Part shown: piece after piece, positions 17,348-26,108 of the stretch | How the letters are laid out: each line of letters begins with the position of its first letter | How positions within the stretch are numbered: position 1 is the stretch's first letter | NCBI GenBank assembly: GCA_018829465.1 | Contig: JAHJTN010000001.1 | Coordinates: forward strand, 1-64,000 | From: Bacteroidota bacterium | Lineage (GTDB): Bacteria > Bacteroidota > Bacteroidia > Flavobacteriales > Flavobacteriaceae | Direction: 5' to 3' | Length of the DNA stretch: 64,000 nt | Position numbers and translations under genes: made by a program | The notes under the pieces: generated by a model | Seen by the model: only the letters and a program-made list of their open reading frames with translations | Told to the model about the DNA's origin: nothing | Databases searched by the model: none

Positions 17348-17719
17348 ATGACTCAAACACCCAGACCCACTGATCATCTCATCGCTGAAATTCTCAAAGG
17401 AATTGAAGAAGTCAAAGGTAAAGATATAGATATTTTAGACTTAAGAGAAATTGAAAATACCGTTTGCGATTATTTTGTGATTTGCAATGGTACGTCGAAT
17501 ACGCAAGTCAACGCAATTGTGAATTCCATCCAAAAAAATGTCAGCAAAACCATACACGAAAAACCATGGCATGTGGAAGGGACAACTAACGCAGAGTGGG
17601 TTTTAATGGATTATGTAGATGTAGTGGTGCACGTTTTTCAAAAGCACATTCGCGAATTCTACGATTTGGAAAGCCTTTGGGGTGATGCCAAAATCGTAAG
17701 CGTTGAAACCAATTATTAA
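17348..17719 (+). CDS. rsfS: Ribosomal silencing factor RsfS
   Basis: 123 residues of the Iojap/RsfS family, which binds ribosomal protein L14 and blocks subunit joining when nutrients are short. Family motifs seen are DYFVICNGTSNTQVNAI (about residues 41-57), KPWHVEG, and the AEWVLMDYVDVVVHVF region followed by REFYDLESLWGDA at the C terminus. The ATG at 17348 is preferred to the TTG at 17324. ftsH follows 77 bp later on the same strand without a clear promoter of its own, so the two are probably cotranscribed, as in many Bacteroidota. Confidence 0.94.
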   Translation: MTQTPRPTDHLIAEILKGIEEVKGKDIDILDLREIENTVCDYFVICNGTSNTQVNAIVNSIQKNVSKTIHEKPWHVEGTTNAEWVLMDYVDVVVHVFQKHIREFYDLESLWGDAKIVSVETNY

Positions 17720-17796
17720 ATAAACAAGTGCCTTGCCCCGCGAAGAAAAACACAATATACTTAAAGACAAGTCATACTTTCTAACAAATATTTCGG

Positions 17797-19749
17797 ATGA
17801 AAAAGGAAAAAAATCAAAATAACAAAAACACGCCACCGCAAAAACCAAAGTTCAGTGCCTATTGGATATATGCCATTGCCATCATGATATTTATCGGCAT
17901 GCAAATCTTCAGTGGTAGTTTTGGAGGCGTCGCAAAAACAACCCCGTCAGATTTTCAAACCTTTATTCAAAATGGGGATGTGGCCCGCGTGGTGATTGTA
18001 AATAAGAACAAAGCTCGGGTCTATTTGACACAGGAAGCGATGGCCAAAGAAATTCACAAAAAAGCGGCTGGTGAAGGTTTTTTAGACAATGGCGGCATTA
18101 ACCCTAATTATGAATTTGAATTTGGTGACTTACAAAATTTTGAAGATACGATTAAAGTTGCCAAAGCCGAAGGTAAAATTGAGTCGTACAATTTTGTGAC
18201 CGAAAACAACATTTGGGGCGATTTATTGATTTCGATTCTGCCTTTAGTCCTGCTCATCGGCATCTGGATTCTCATCATGCGTCGAATGGCCGGTGGCGGT
18301 GCGGGCGGTCCCGGTGGTCAGATATTTAATATCGGCAAATCAAAAGCCACCCTTTTTGATCAGAATACCAATGTAAAAACCTCCTTCAAAGACGTGGCCG
18401 GATTAGAAGGCGCTAAGGAAGAGATACAGGAAATTGTTGATTTTTTAAAAACACCGGACAAATACACAGCCCTTGGCGGTAAAATACCCAAAGGCGCCTT
18501 GCTGGTAGGCCCTCCGGGTACGGGAAAAACCCTTTTAGCTAAAGCCGTAGCCGGTGAAGCCAAGGTACCTTTTTTCTCACTTTCAGGATCTGATTTTGTG
18601 GAAATGTTTGTAGGTGTGGGTGCTTCCCGGGTTCGCGACCTGTTCAAACAAGCCAAAGACAAATCGCCTTCTATTATTTTTATTGACGAAATTGACGCTA
18701 TTGGACGCGCGCGCGGCAAAAACAATTTTTCCGGATCTAATGACGAACGGGAAAACACCCTCAACCAACTCCTGACCGAGATGGATGGTTTTGGCACAAA
18801 TACCAATGTGATTGTGCTTGCAGCTACCAACCGAGCCGATATATTAGACAAGGCTCTGATGCGCGCCGGTAGGTTTGACAGACAGATATACGTAGATCTT
18901 CCGGATTTGCGCGAGCGAAGAGAAATTTTTGAAGTACACCTAAAACCCATCACCAAAAGTCCGGATATAGACATGGATTTCTTGGCCAAACAAACACCCG
19001 GATTTTCGGGTGCAGATATTGCCAATGTGTGTAACGAAGCCGCTTTAATCGCAGCGCGTAAAGACAAAAAAACCGTAGAAAAACAAGACTTTTTAGACGC
19101 TATAGACCGAATCATTGGTGGTTTGGAAAAGAAAAACAAGATTGTAACCAAAGAAGAAAAACGCGCCATAGCCATACACGAAGCAGGGCACGCCACGGCC
19201 AGTTGGGTACTCGAGCACGCCGCGCCCTTGGTCAAAGTTACTATTGTGCCAAGGGGACAATCGTTGGGTGCCGCATGGTACTTACCCGAAGAGCGTCTAA
19301 TTGTCCGTACCAGCCAGATGCTAGATGAAATGTGTGCTACTTTGGGCGGAAGGGCTGCAGAAGAAGTAATCTTTAACGAAATCTCTACCGGCGCCTTGAG
19401 CGACTTGGAAAAAGTCACCAAACAAGCCCGTGCCATGATCACCATTTATGGCCTCAACGAAAAAATAGGCAACCTCACCTACTACGATTCAAGCGGACAA
19501 AACGAATATGGTTTTACCAAGCCATATTCCGAAGAAACTGCCAAAATGATCGATAAAGAAATTTCTGTACTTGTGGAAACTCAATATCAGAGAGCGATTT
19601 CCCTTATGAAAAAACACAAGGAGCAACTCATACAGCTGGCAGATATCCTCATAGAAAAAGAAGTCATTTTCAAAGACGATTTGGAAAGAGTATTTGGCCC
19701 AAGACCTTTCAACAACAAAGAGGTAGCAGAAAAACAACTCCCTGCCTAG
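17797..19749 (+). CDS. ftsH: ATP-dependent zinc metalloprotease FtsH
   Basis: 650-residue membrane protease for quality control of membrane and regulatory proteins. It has two transmembrane helices (about residues 21-42 and 145-163) flanking a periplasmic FtsH_ext domain. The AAA module has Walker A GPPGTGKT (about residues 237-244), FIDEIDAIGR and ATNRADILDKALMRAGRFDR. The peptidase M41 domain has the zinc motif HEAGH near residue 460 and the third ligand region in EISTGALSDLEK. A glycine-rich linker (MAGGGAGGPGG) follows the second helix. A terminator with a 10-bp stem ends the unit. Confidence 0.96.
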   Translation: MKKEKNQNNKNTPPQKPKFSAYWIYAIAIMIFIGMQIFSGSFGGVAKTTPSDFQTFIQNGDVARVVIVNKNKARVYLTQEAMAKEIHKKAAGEGFLDNGGINPNYEFEFGDLQNFEDTIKVAKAEGKIESYNFVTENNIWGDLLISILPLVLLIGIWILIMRRMAGGGAGGPGGQIFNIGKSKATLFDQNTNVKTSFKDVAGLEGAKEEIQEIVDFLKTPDKYTALGGKIPKGALLVGPPGTGKTLLAKAVAGEAKVPFFSLSGSDFVEMFVGVGASRVRDLFKQAKDKSPSIIFIDEIDAIGRARGKNNFSGSNDERENTLNQLLTEMDGFGTNTNVIVLAATNRADILDKALMRAGRFDRQIYVDLPDLRERREIFEVHLKPITKSPDIDMDFLAKQTPGFSGADIANVCNEAALIAARKDKKTVEKQDFLDAIDRIIGGLEKKNKIVTKEEKRAIAIHEAGHATASWVLEHAAPLVKVTIVPRGQSLGAAWYLPEERLIVRTSQMLDEMCATLGGRAAEEVIFNEISTGALSDLEKVTKQARAMITIYGLNEKIGNLTYYDSSGQNEYGFTKPYSEETAKMIDKEISVLVETQYQRAISLMKKHKEQLIQLADILIEKEVIFKDDLERVFGPRPFNNKEVAEKQLPA

Positions 19750-19770
19750 GTCTCTATTTAATATATCATA

Positions 19771-19813
19771 AAAAAAGCTTTGCCCAAGGTTTTGCGTTGG
19801 GCAAAGTTTTTTA
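19771..19813 (+). terminator. Rho-independent terminator of ftsH
   Basis: CTTTGCCCAA (19778-19787) pairs perfectly with TTGGGCAAAG (19797-19806), flanked by an A-run and a T-run, 20 bp after the ftsH stop. Confidence 0.9.
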
Positions 19814-19821
19814 TACTTTTG
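19814..19821 (+). promoter_or_regulatory. -7 promoter element of the LUD-cdsA-psd operon
   Basis: TACTTTTG fits TAnnTTTG and lies directly behind the ftsH terminator, 33 nt before the ATG at 19855. It makes the phospholipid genes a separate unit from ftsH. Confidence 0.55.
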
Positions 19822-19854
19822 ATGAAACCCAAATGTTTTCAACTCAAAAGGTGC

Positions 19855-20460
19855 ATGAACATACTAACTAAGCTCTTTGGTATATCGAACAAATCGAAAG
19901 ATAAAAATCAAAAAGACAAAGAGTTGAGTCCTTTTATGCCGGAACAAAAACTCCCGCTTGATGAACGTTTTATGACGCGATTCAAAGACAACGGCGGCAA
20001 GTTTTTGTATTGCGAAAACTTAAACGAAGTGATTCGAAATTTATCTGATATATTGGAAGAGAACGCTTGGAAGAAAGACAACATACAATGTTTCAATCCG
20101 GACTTACAAAAAAAATTCAAAAATTTTAAGTTTGAAACCACAGACAGTCACGAAGCAGATTTCTTCTTTACGACTTGCGAGTATTTGGTGGCTGATGATG
20201 GCTCTGTCATGTTTTGCTCCAGACAGATCAATGAGAGGAAGCTTAACGAACTTTCGGAGAACATTGTAGTTTTTGCCACCACGAGTCAAATCACTAATAA
20301 CATAGGCGAAAGCCTGCGTGGTATAAAAATCAACTACGGAAAGAAAATTCCCACCAACATCAACACCATTAAACATTTCCAACGGAAACAGGAAGATGAT
20401 TTTCTCTCTTACGGTAGTAGTACAAAAAACTTATATTTGCTGCTGCTTGAAGATCTCTAA
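19855..20460 (+). CDS. LUD-domain (LutC-like) protein
   Basis: 201 residues of the LUD superfamily, related to LutC/YkgG of the lactate oxidation complex. Seen are FMTRFKDNGGKFLYCENLNE (about residues 33-52), a central GSVMFCSRQINERKLNEL segment and the late pattern TSQITNNIGESL. No LutA or LutB partner is nearby; instead the gene stands 3 bp ahead of cdsA. A lone LUD gene between ftsH and cdsA is a recurrent arrangement in Bacteroidota, which suggests a role other than lactate use. The ATG at 19855 is preferred, since an upstream in-frame start at 19780 would lie in the ftsH terminator. Confidence 0.78.
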   Translation: MNILTKLFGISNKSKDKNQKDKELSPFMPEQKLPLDERFMTRFKDNGGKFLYCENLNEVIRNLSDILEENAWKKDNIQCFNPDLQKKFKNFKFETTDSHEADFFFTTCEYLVADDGSVMFCSRQINERKLNELSENIVVFATTSQITNNIGESLRGIKINYGKKIPTNINTIKHFQRKQEDDFLSYGSSTKNLYLLLLEDL

Positions 20461-20463
20461 AAA

Positions 20464-21267
20464 ATGAACGATTTACTGAAGCGAAGTGTTTCCGGATTTT
20501 TGTACAGTGCCATATTGGTGCTTTCCGCTTATTATTCGGAAGACTTTTTTTATCTGTTGCTCTTTGGTCTCAGCATTATTTTGCTCATAGAGTACAACCG
20601 ATTGTTGCGAAGAAAAAACTTCACACCTTTTATTATTCTTTTTCTTTTGTTTTATGCACTTAAAGAAGGTGCCATCACGGTTTGGATTCTCTATCCAATT
20701 TTGGGGCTGTCAGCACTGATAGACATCTTTCTGCTTTTCAACCTCTTTGGCAAGAAAAACATTCCGGAAGGACGCATTCAAAATTTTCTCTATTGCACTT
20801 TCTACATCTCAACTTCTTTAATTTACCTGCTTTTTATTGCCAATATTCACAATGCATACAAACCCTGGATTGTCATCAACATCTTTTTGTTGGTTTGGAT
20901 AAACGATTCTTTTGCCTATCTGGTAGGAGTCAATTTTGGCAAGCGAAAACTTTTTGAAAAAGTATCGCCAAAAAAGACTTTAGAAGGTACAGTCGGTGGT
21001 GCATTGTTTTGTTTACTAACCGGAACTGTCATGGGATTATACAACGACGACCTCAGCCTTTTCGAGTGGATAGTCATTAGCCTGATGGTTGCCACACTCG
21101 GCACTTTGGGCGATTTGATTCAATCTAAATACAAAAGACAAACCGGCGTTAAAGACAGCGGAAACCTCATGCCGGGGCACGGCGGCATTTACGACCGTTT
21201 GGATAGTATTGTCTTGGTTTCGCCATTTATTCTTATCTTTTTACTAATTTCGAATTATGTTTCATAA
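20464..21267 (+). CDS. cdsA: Phosphatidate cytidylyltransferase
   Basis: 267-residue integral membrane enzyme that makes CDP-diacylglycerol from phosphatidate and CTP, the branch point of phospholipid synthesis. The CDP-DAG synthase signature is complete near the C terminus: SKYKR, then KDSG and MPGHGGIYDRLDS (about residues 225-252). About seven hydrophobic helices precede it. The next gene, psd, starts 11 bp before this one ends, so translation is coupled. A phosphatidylserine synthase is not in the window. Confidence 0.95.
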   Translation: MNDLLKRSVSGFLYSAILVLSAYYSEDFFYLLLFGLSIILLIEYNRLLRRKNFTPFIILFLLFYALKEGAITVWILYPILGLSALIDIFLLFNLFGKKNIPEGRIQNFLYCTFYISTSLIYLLFIANIHNAYKPWIVINIFLLVWINDSFAYLVGVNFGKRKLFEKVSPKKTLEGTVGGALFCLLTGTVMGLYNDDLSLFEWIVISLMVATLGTLGDLIQSKYKRQTGVKDSGNLMPGHGGIYDRLDSIVLVSPFILIFLLISNYVS

Positions 21268-21907
21268 AGAAGGTTATACCATCATTTTTATCACCCTAAT
21301 CATTGCTGCAGCTTTGGCGTGGGTTGCTTCGAGTTTCATTGAATTGACTTGGTTGTCATACCTCATCTACGCACTTGCAACTTTCATTTTGGTTGCAGTT
21401 TTACAGTTCTTTAGAAACCCCAAAAGAGATTTTCAGCTTTCAGATCAAAAAGTGTTTTCACCTGTAGATGGTAAAGTTGTGGTCATCGAAGAAGTAGTTG
21501 AAAATGAATTTTTTAAAGACAAACGCATACAAGTTTCTGTGTTCATGTCGCCTATCAACGTACACGCCACACGATATCCGGTAGGTGGTAAGGTTGTTTT
21601 TAGCAAATACCATCCGGGTAAATTTTTAGTTGCTTGGCATCCCAAATCCAGTGAAGAAAACGAACGAACGACCGTGGTTGTGGACAATCCGTTTTGGGGA
21701 AAAGTTTTGTTTCGGCAAATTGCAGGCGCATTGGCTAGAAGAATTGTCAATTACGCAAAGGTTGATACCGAGGCCAAACAGGCTTCAGATTTTGGATTTA
21801 TAAAATTTGGTTCGAGAGTAGATGTTTTTTTACCTTTAGATGCTAAAATAAAAGTGACACTCAACCAAAAAGTAAAAGGAGGCATCTCCGTATTGGCAGA
21901 AAAATGA
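21257..21907 (+). CDS. psd: Phosphatidylserine decarboxylase, short (PSD-A) type
   Basis: 216 residues. Two N-terminal helices (about 8-50) anchor it. The catalytic part has FSPVDGKV, MSPINVHATRYPVGG and the self-cleavage site FGS at about 184-186, where the serine becomes the pyruvoyl cofactor. It converts phosphatidylserine to phosphatidylethanolamine. It overlaps cdsA by 11 bp and the acyl-CoA-binding gene by 4 bp (ATGA), so the three are translated as a unit. Confidence 0.95.
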   Translation: MFHKEGYTIIFITLIIAAALAWVASSFIELTWLSYLIYALATFILVAVLQFFRNPKRDFQLSDQKVFSPVDGKVVVIEEVVENEFFKDKRIQVSVFMSPINVHATRYPVGGKVVFSKYHPGKFLVAWHPKSSEENERTTVVVDNPFWGKVLFRQIAGALARRIVNYAKVDTEAKQASDFGFIKFGSRVDVFLPLDAKIKVTLNQKVKGGISVLAEK

Positions 21908-22170
21908 CAGAACAAGAATTAGACAAAGTTTTTGATGCGGCTTTTGAAAGGGCCAGTAAAACCAAAATCAAATTGCCCCCCGATTTGATGCTGCATTTTT
22001 ATGCCTATTACAAACGCGCTACTTTAGGAAGGCCCTATCACAACCCTTCGGGTGAAAATGAATTGCGAAATGCCTTTAAGATAAATGCACTTTTTCAGGT
22101 ACAAAACCTCACCCAAACAGAAGCCAAATTGAAATATATAGAGTTGGTTAACAAATACATTACCGATTAA
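21904..22170 (+). CDS. Acyl-CoA-binding protein
   Basis: 88 residues, the size of a single-domain ACBP, which holds long-chain acyl-CoA in the cytosol. Family marks are LPPDLMLHFYAYYKRATLG (about residues 23-41), corresponding to the LYGLYKQAT region of animal ACBP, and a C-terminal YIELVNKY in place of YI..V. ACBP is common in eukaryotes but patchy in bacteria. The 4-bp overlap with psd places it in the phospholipid operon, suggesting it delivers or buffers acyl-CoA for lipid turnover; this is inference. Confidence 0.88.
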   Translation: MTEQELDKVFDAAFERASKTKIKLPPDLMLHFYAYYKRATLGRPYHNPSGENELRNAFKINALFQVQNLTQTEAKLKYIELVNKYITD

Positions 22171-22194
22171 CGCCTAAGCGATTCTTCGACAGTC

Positions 22195-24828
22195 TTAGTC
22201 AAGATTTTTTAAACTCTTTAAAACCGTTTCCAGCTTAGCCAAAGCATCTTGTTCCTTTTGTTTTTCTAACGCTACAACTTGCTCGGGTGCATTGTTTACA
22301 AATCTTTCGTTTGCCAATTTGGCGCGAACAGATTTCAAAAATCCTTCTAAATAATCTTTTTCAGCAGTGAGTTTAGAAACTTCTTCTTCTACATTTAATG
22401 CCGTGCTAAGCGGCACAAAAAACTCCGTAGCACCAACTCTGAAAGAGATAGCAGTTTCCGGCGGGCTATCCTTATCTGTAATGCTTGCCAAATTGGCGAG
22501 TTTTTGAACAATGGGATAAAAAGCATTGTCGGTTTCATGGCTTTGCAAAACACATAATTCCAAAGATTCTTTATGGGGTATGTTTTTGTCTTTGCGAATG
22601 GTGCGAATACCCGAAATAATGTCTTTGGCTCTTTCATATCCTGCTATCAAATTGTTGTCAAAATCTTTTAGTTCAGGCCACGAAGAAACGATTAAAGCTT
22701 CTTGTGGGGTTCTTTCTGCCAAAAATTGCCAAATCTCTTCTGTGATAAATGGCATAAAGGGATGCAGCAGTTTTAAATTATTCTCCAAAGCTTCCAAAAC
22801 AGCTTGTTTGGTGTGGGCATCCATCTTTTCGCCATAAGGCGGTTTCACAATTTCGAGCAGCCAAGAACAAAATTCATCCCACACCAATTTATAAGTTGAC
22901 ATGAGGGCATCTGAAATGCGGTATTTAGAAAATTGATCTTCCAATTCTTGCAGCGTTTTTTGAAAAACAGCCCCATAGGCCTCAAGGGCCATACGAGCGT
23001 ATTGTGGAGCCGGTTTCGTTTCATCTGTTTCCCAACTTTGAATAAGCCGGAAGGCATTCCAAATTTTATTGGCGAAGTTTCTGCCCTGTTCGCACAAATT
23101 TTCGTCAAACATCAGGTCGTTTCCGGCAGGCGCACTCAGCAGCAAACCTACGCGAACGCCGTCTGCGCCAAAGTTTTCAATGAGTTCTAGCGGCTCAGGC
23201 GAATTCCCTAAAGATTTGGACATTTTTCTTCTTTGCTTATCGCGCACAAGTCCGGTGAGATAGACGTTGGTGAAGGGTTTTGCGTGGGCAAATTCGTATC
23301 CGGCAAAAATCATCCGGGCAACCCAAAAAAACAAAATATCCGGACCGGTAACCAAATCGGTGGTTGGATAGTAGTATTGATACGCTTTATTATCGGGCTC
23401 CAAAATGCCGTTAAAAACACTCATGGGCCATAACCATGAAGAAAACCAAGTATCCAAAACGTCTTCGTCTTGTGTCAAATCTATTTCCTGCAAGGCTGCA
23501 TTACCCGATTTTTCACGCGCCAGTTTTAAGGCTTCATCTTTGTTGGATGCTACTACAAAATCGTCGGGATTTTGGCCGAAGTAGAAAGCCGGAATCTGTT
23601 GGCCCCACCAAAGTTGTCGGGAAATATTCCAATCTCTAATGTTTTCGAGCCAATGGCGATAGGTATTTTCAAATTTATCAGGAAACAAACGAATGCTCTT
23701 GTCTTCGAGGACTGCTTTTAGAGCGGGTGTTACCAAATGTTCCATTTTTAAAAACCACTGGTGCGAAAGTTTGGGTTCTATGACTGCTTTTGTACGTTCA
23801 GATGTGCCTACTTTGTTTTTAAAATTTTCTTGCTTGATCAGGTGGCCTAAATCATCCAACTCTCTGACAATTTTATTTCTGGCATCAAACCTGTCTAGCC
23901 CTTCATAATGTAGCCCGTTTTGATTTAAGGTGGCATCGTCATTAAAAATATCAACGATCTCCAACTGATGCCTATCGCCTATTTCCTTGTCGTTTGGATC
24001 GTGGGCCGGTGTCACTTTCAAACAACCCGTTCCAAATTCGCGGTCAACATAGTCATCTTCAATGATGGGTATTTTTTTGCCGGCTATGGGAATGATGGCT
24101 TTTTTTCCTTTTAGATGTGTGTAGCGCTCATCTTCGGGGTGAATACATATGGCGGTGTCACCAAAAATCGTTTCGGGTCGCGTTGTGGCAATGGTCACAT
24201 ACGCATCCGAATTTTCAATTTTATATTGAATATGGTAGAGCGTTGCGTCTTTTTCTTCGTAAATAACCTCTTCGTCAGACAGGGTGGTTTTTGCTTCCGG
24301 ATCCCAATTGACCATTCGGAAACCTCTGTAAATAAGTCCTTTTTGGTACAAATCAACAAAGACTTTAATCACAGAAGCCGACATGTCGGGGTCCATAGTG
24401 AATTTGGTCCTGTCCCAATCGCATGATGCGCCGAGTTTTTTGAGTTGCTCCAATATAATACCGCCGTGTTTGTGTGTCCATTCCCAAGCGTGTTCTAAAA
24501 AAGCATCGCGAGATAAATCATTTTTGGAAATACCTTCTGCTTTGAGTTTGGCTACTACTTTGGCTTCGGTAGCAATAGAAGCATGGTCTGTACCGGGAAC
24601 CCAACAGGCATTAAAACCTTTTAGCCTGGCGCGCCGAATCAGCACATCTTGTATGGTATTGTTCAACATATGTCCCATATGCAAGACTCCAGTCACGTTG
24701 GGTGGTGGAATCACTATAGTATAAGCGGGTCTTGAATCGGGTTCTGAATGAAAAAAACCATGGGACATCCAGTATTCATACCATTTATTTTCAACCGCTT
24801 GGGGTGCATATTTTTTTGGAACAGACAT
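22195..24828 (-). CDS. valS: Valyl-tRNA synthetase
   Basis: 877-residue class I synthetase. The HIGH-type motif appears as PPPNVTGVLHMGHML near residue 45, and the KMSKS loop as RKMSKSLGNSPEP near residue 535, with the editing domain between them (TTRPETIFGDTAI). The anticodon domain follows, and the last 65 residues form the coiled-coil tRNA arm (EEEVSKLTAEKDYLEGFLKS). The reading frame runs up to 24861, but that TTG is inside the -7 element; the ATG at 24828 gives the standard MSVPKKYAPQ start. Monocistronic and convergent with the ACBP gene. Confidence 0.96.
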   Translation of the reverse strand: MSVPKKYAPQAVENKWYEYWMSHGFFHSEPDSRPAYTIVIPPPNVTGVLHMGHMLNNTIQDVLIRRARLKGFNACWVPGTDHASIATEAKVVAKLKAEGISKNDLSRDAFLEHAWEWTHKHGGIILEQLKKLGASCDWDRTKFTMDPDMSASVIKVFVDLYQKGLIYRGFRMVNWDPEAKTTLSDEEVIYEEKDATLYHIQYKIENSDAYVTIATTRPETIFGDTAICIHPEDERYTHLKGKKAIIPIAGKKIPIIEDDYVDREFGTGCLKVTPAHDPNDKEIGDRHQLEIVDIFNDDATLNQNGLHYEGLDRFDARNKIVRELDDLGHLIKQENFKNKVGTSERTKAVIEPKLSHQWFLKMEHLVTPALKAVLEDKSIRLFPDKFENTYRHWLENIRDWNISRQLWWGQQIPAFYFGQNPDDFVVASNKDEALKLAREKSGNAALQEIDLTQDEDVLDTWFSSWLWPMSVFNGILEPDNKAYQYYYPTTDLVTGPDILFFWVARMIFAGYEFAHAKPFTNVYLTGLVRDKQRRKMSKSLGNSPEPLELIENFGADGVRVGLLLSAPAGNDLMFDENLCEQGRNFANKIWNAFRLIQSWETDETKPAPQYARMALEAYGAVFQKTLQELEDQFSKYRISDALMSTYKLVWDEFCSWLLEIVKPPYGEKMDAHTKQAVLEALENNLKLLHPFMPFITEEIWQFLAERTPQEALIVSSWPELKDFDNNLIAGYERAKDIISGIRTIRKDKNIPHKESLELCVLQSHETDNAFYPIVQKLANLASITDKDSPPETAISFRVGATEFFVPLSTALNVEEEVSKLTAEKDYLEGFLKSVRAKLANERFVNNAPEQVVALEKQKEQDALAKLETVLKSLKNLD

Positions 24829-24858
24829 AGATTGGTTCAATTTTTGAGTAGCAAAAAG

Positions 24859-24866
24859 CAAAATTA
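24859..24866 (-). promoter_or_regulatory. -7 promoter element of valS
   Basis: Minus strand TAATTTTG, exact, 30 nt before the ATG at 24828; divergent from the DUF1573 promoter. Confidence 0.55.
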
Positions 24867-24898
24867 CTCATAAGCCAATCAATATTAAAATTAATTTG

Positions 24899-24906
24899 TA
24901 GATTTG
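24899..24906 (+). promoter_or_regulatory. -7 promoter element of the DUF1573 gene
   Basis: TAGATTTG, exact, 32 nt before the ATG at 24939. Confidence 0.5.
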
Positions 24907-24938
24907 AATGGTTCTTATGGGTTTAAAATCGTGAAACT

Positions 24939-25316
24939 ATGAAAAATGTACTCTACATATTTGCAATGGTCGTTATCTGTTTTAGTGGTGAAATTTATGC
25001 CCAGGCAAAAATTAAGTTTAAAACTGAAACGATCGACTATGGTGATATTGCCAAAGGTGCAGATGGTGTTCGCGTTTTTGAGTTTACCAATACCGGCAAT
25101 CAACCCTTGGTTATTACAGAGGTACTTTCCAGTTGTGGCTGCACGGTACCCAAAAAGCCCGATGCGCCTATTGCGCCCGGTAAAACAGGGGTCATTGAGG
25201 TAAAATACGATACGCAAAGGGTTGGACCTATCCGTAAAACCATCACGGTGAGCAGCAACGCCGACACGCCTATTGTTGCTTTGAAAATAAAAGGGCAAGT
25301 AATCACGCCACAATAG
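24939..25316 (+). CDS. DUF1573 periplasmic protein
   Basis: 125 residues: a signal peptide (1 to about 22, ending IYAQA) followed by one DUF1573 beta-sandwich. The signature is visible in VRVFEFTNTGNQPLVI, VLSSCGCTVPKKP, and GVIEVKYDTQRVGPIRKTI. The SSCGCT motif is the family hallmark. The fold is ASPM/SPD-2/Hydin-like, and these proteins are very numerous in Bacteroidota. Function unknown. It ends 11 bp from the convergent hemD. Confidence 0.9.
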   Translation: MKNVLYIFAMVVICFSGEIYAQAKIKFKTETIDYGDIAKGADGVRVFEFTNTGNQPLVITEVLSSCGCTVPKKPDAPIAPGKTGVIEVKYDTQRVGPIRKTITVSSNADTPIVALKIKGQVITPQ

Positions 25317-25327
25317 CCAGATTCAGG

Positions 25328-26077
25328 TTATTTACCTTTGTTGACTTCTGTAATGTACTTATCCAAGGCCATCGTCATAGAAGGTGTTTCGGGTGTGGGT
25401 GCTTGTAAATCAACTCTTAAACCTTCATCTTGTGCAGCTTTCAGTGTAGAATTGCCAAAAACGGCGATGCGGGTGTTGTTTTGCTTGAAATCAGGAAAGT
25501 TTTTGTAGAGGGAACGAATTCCTGTTGGGCTGAAAAAAACCAACATGTCATAGTACACATCTCTCAAATCTGAAAGATCACTCATTTTGGTTTGATAAAA
25601 AACCGCTTGTTTCCAGTTGAGTTGCAATCCGTCCAATACTTCAGGTACTTCCGGCTTTAAAGAATCTGAACAAGGCAGTAGGAATTTTTCTTCTTTATAT
25701 TTTTTAAAGTGTGGAATTAAATCTTTAAACGAGCGTTCGCCTATGTAAATTTTTCGCTTTCGATAGACTACATATTTTTGAAGATAGTAGGCAACGGCCT
25801 CGGACTGACAGAAGTATTTGAGTGTGTCGGGTGCTTTAAAACGCATTTCCTCAGCCACTCTAAAAAAATGATCTACGGAGTTCCGACTGGTTAAAATAAT
25901 AGCCGTGTATTTATTTAAATCTACTTTTTGGTTGCGAACATCTTTAGCGCTAAGCCCTTCTACATGAATGAATGAGCGAAAATCAATGGTCAATTTGTGT
26001 TTCTCCTGCAATTCCTGATAAGGTAAACTCTCGCTCTTGTTGTCCGGTTGAGAAACCAAAATGGTTTTTACTTTCAT
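25328..26077 (-). CDS. hemD: Uroporphyrinogen-III synthase
   Basis: 249 residues of the HemD family, which closes hydroxymethylbilane to uroporphyrinogen III in haem synthesis. Marks include ILTSRNSVDHFF near residue 60, LLPCSDSLKPEVPEVL in the middle, and the second-domain motif VFFSPTGIRSLY followed by IAVFGNSTLKAA. HemD is poorly conserved, but these three motifs fit the Bacteroidota version. It is the last gene of an apparent four-gene unit on the minus strand, 31 bp after DUF4271. Other haem genes are not nearby. Confidence 0.88.
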   Translation of the reverse strand: MKVKTILVSQPDNKSESLPYQELQEKHKLTIDFRSFIHVEGLSAKDVRNQKVDLNKYTAIILTSRNSVDHFFRVAEEMRFKAPDTLKYFCQSEAVAYYLQKYVVYRKRKIYIGERSFKDLIPHFKKYKEEKFLLPCSDSLKPEVPEVLDGLQLNWKQAVFYQTKMSDLSDLRDVYYDMLVFFSPTGIRSLYKNFPDFKQNNTRIAVFGNSTLKAAQDEGLRVDLQAPTPETPSMTMALDKYITEVNKGK

Positions 26078-26108
26078 AAAGTTCGTAAGTTTTTGGATGT
26101 TTTGCTCA

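Noticed and set aside
18360-19445. 361-codon open frame antisense to ftsH
   Set aside because: Serine- and alanine-rich shadow of a well-conserved gene; no start context or family.
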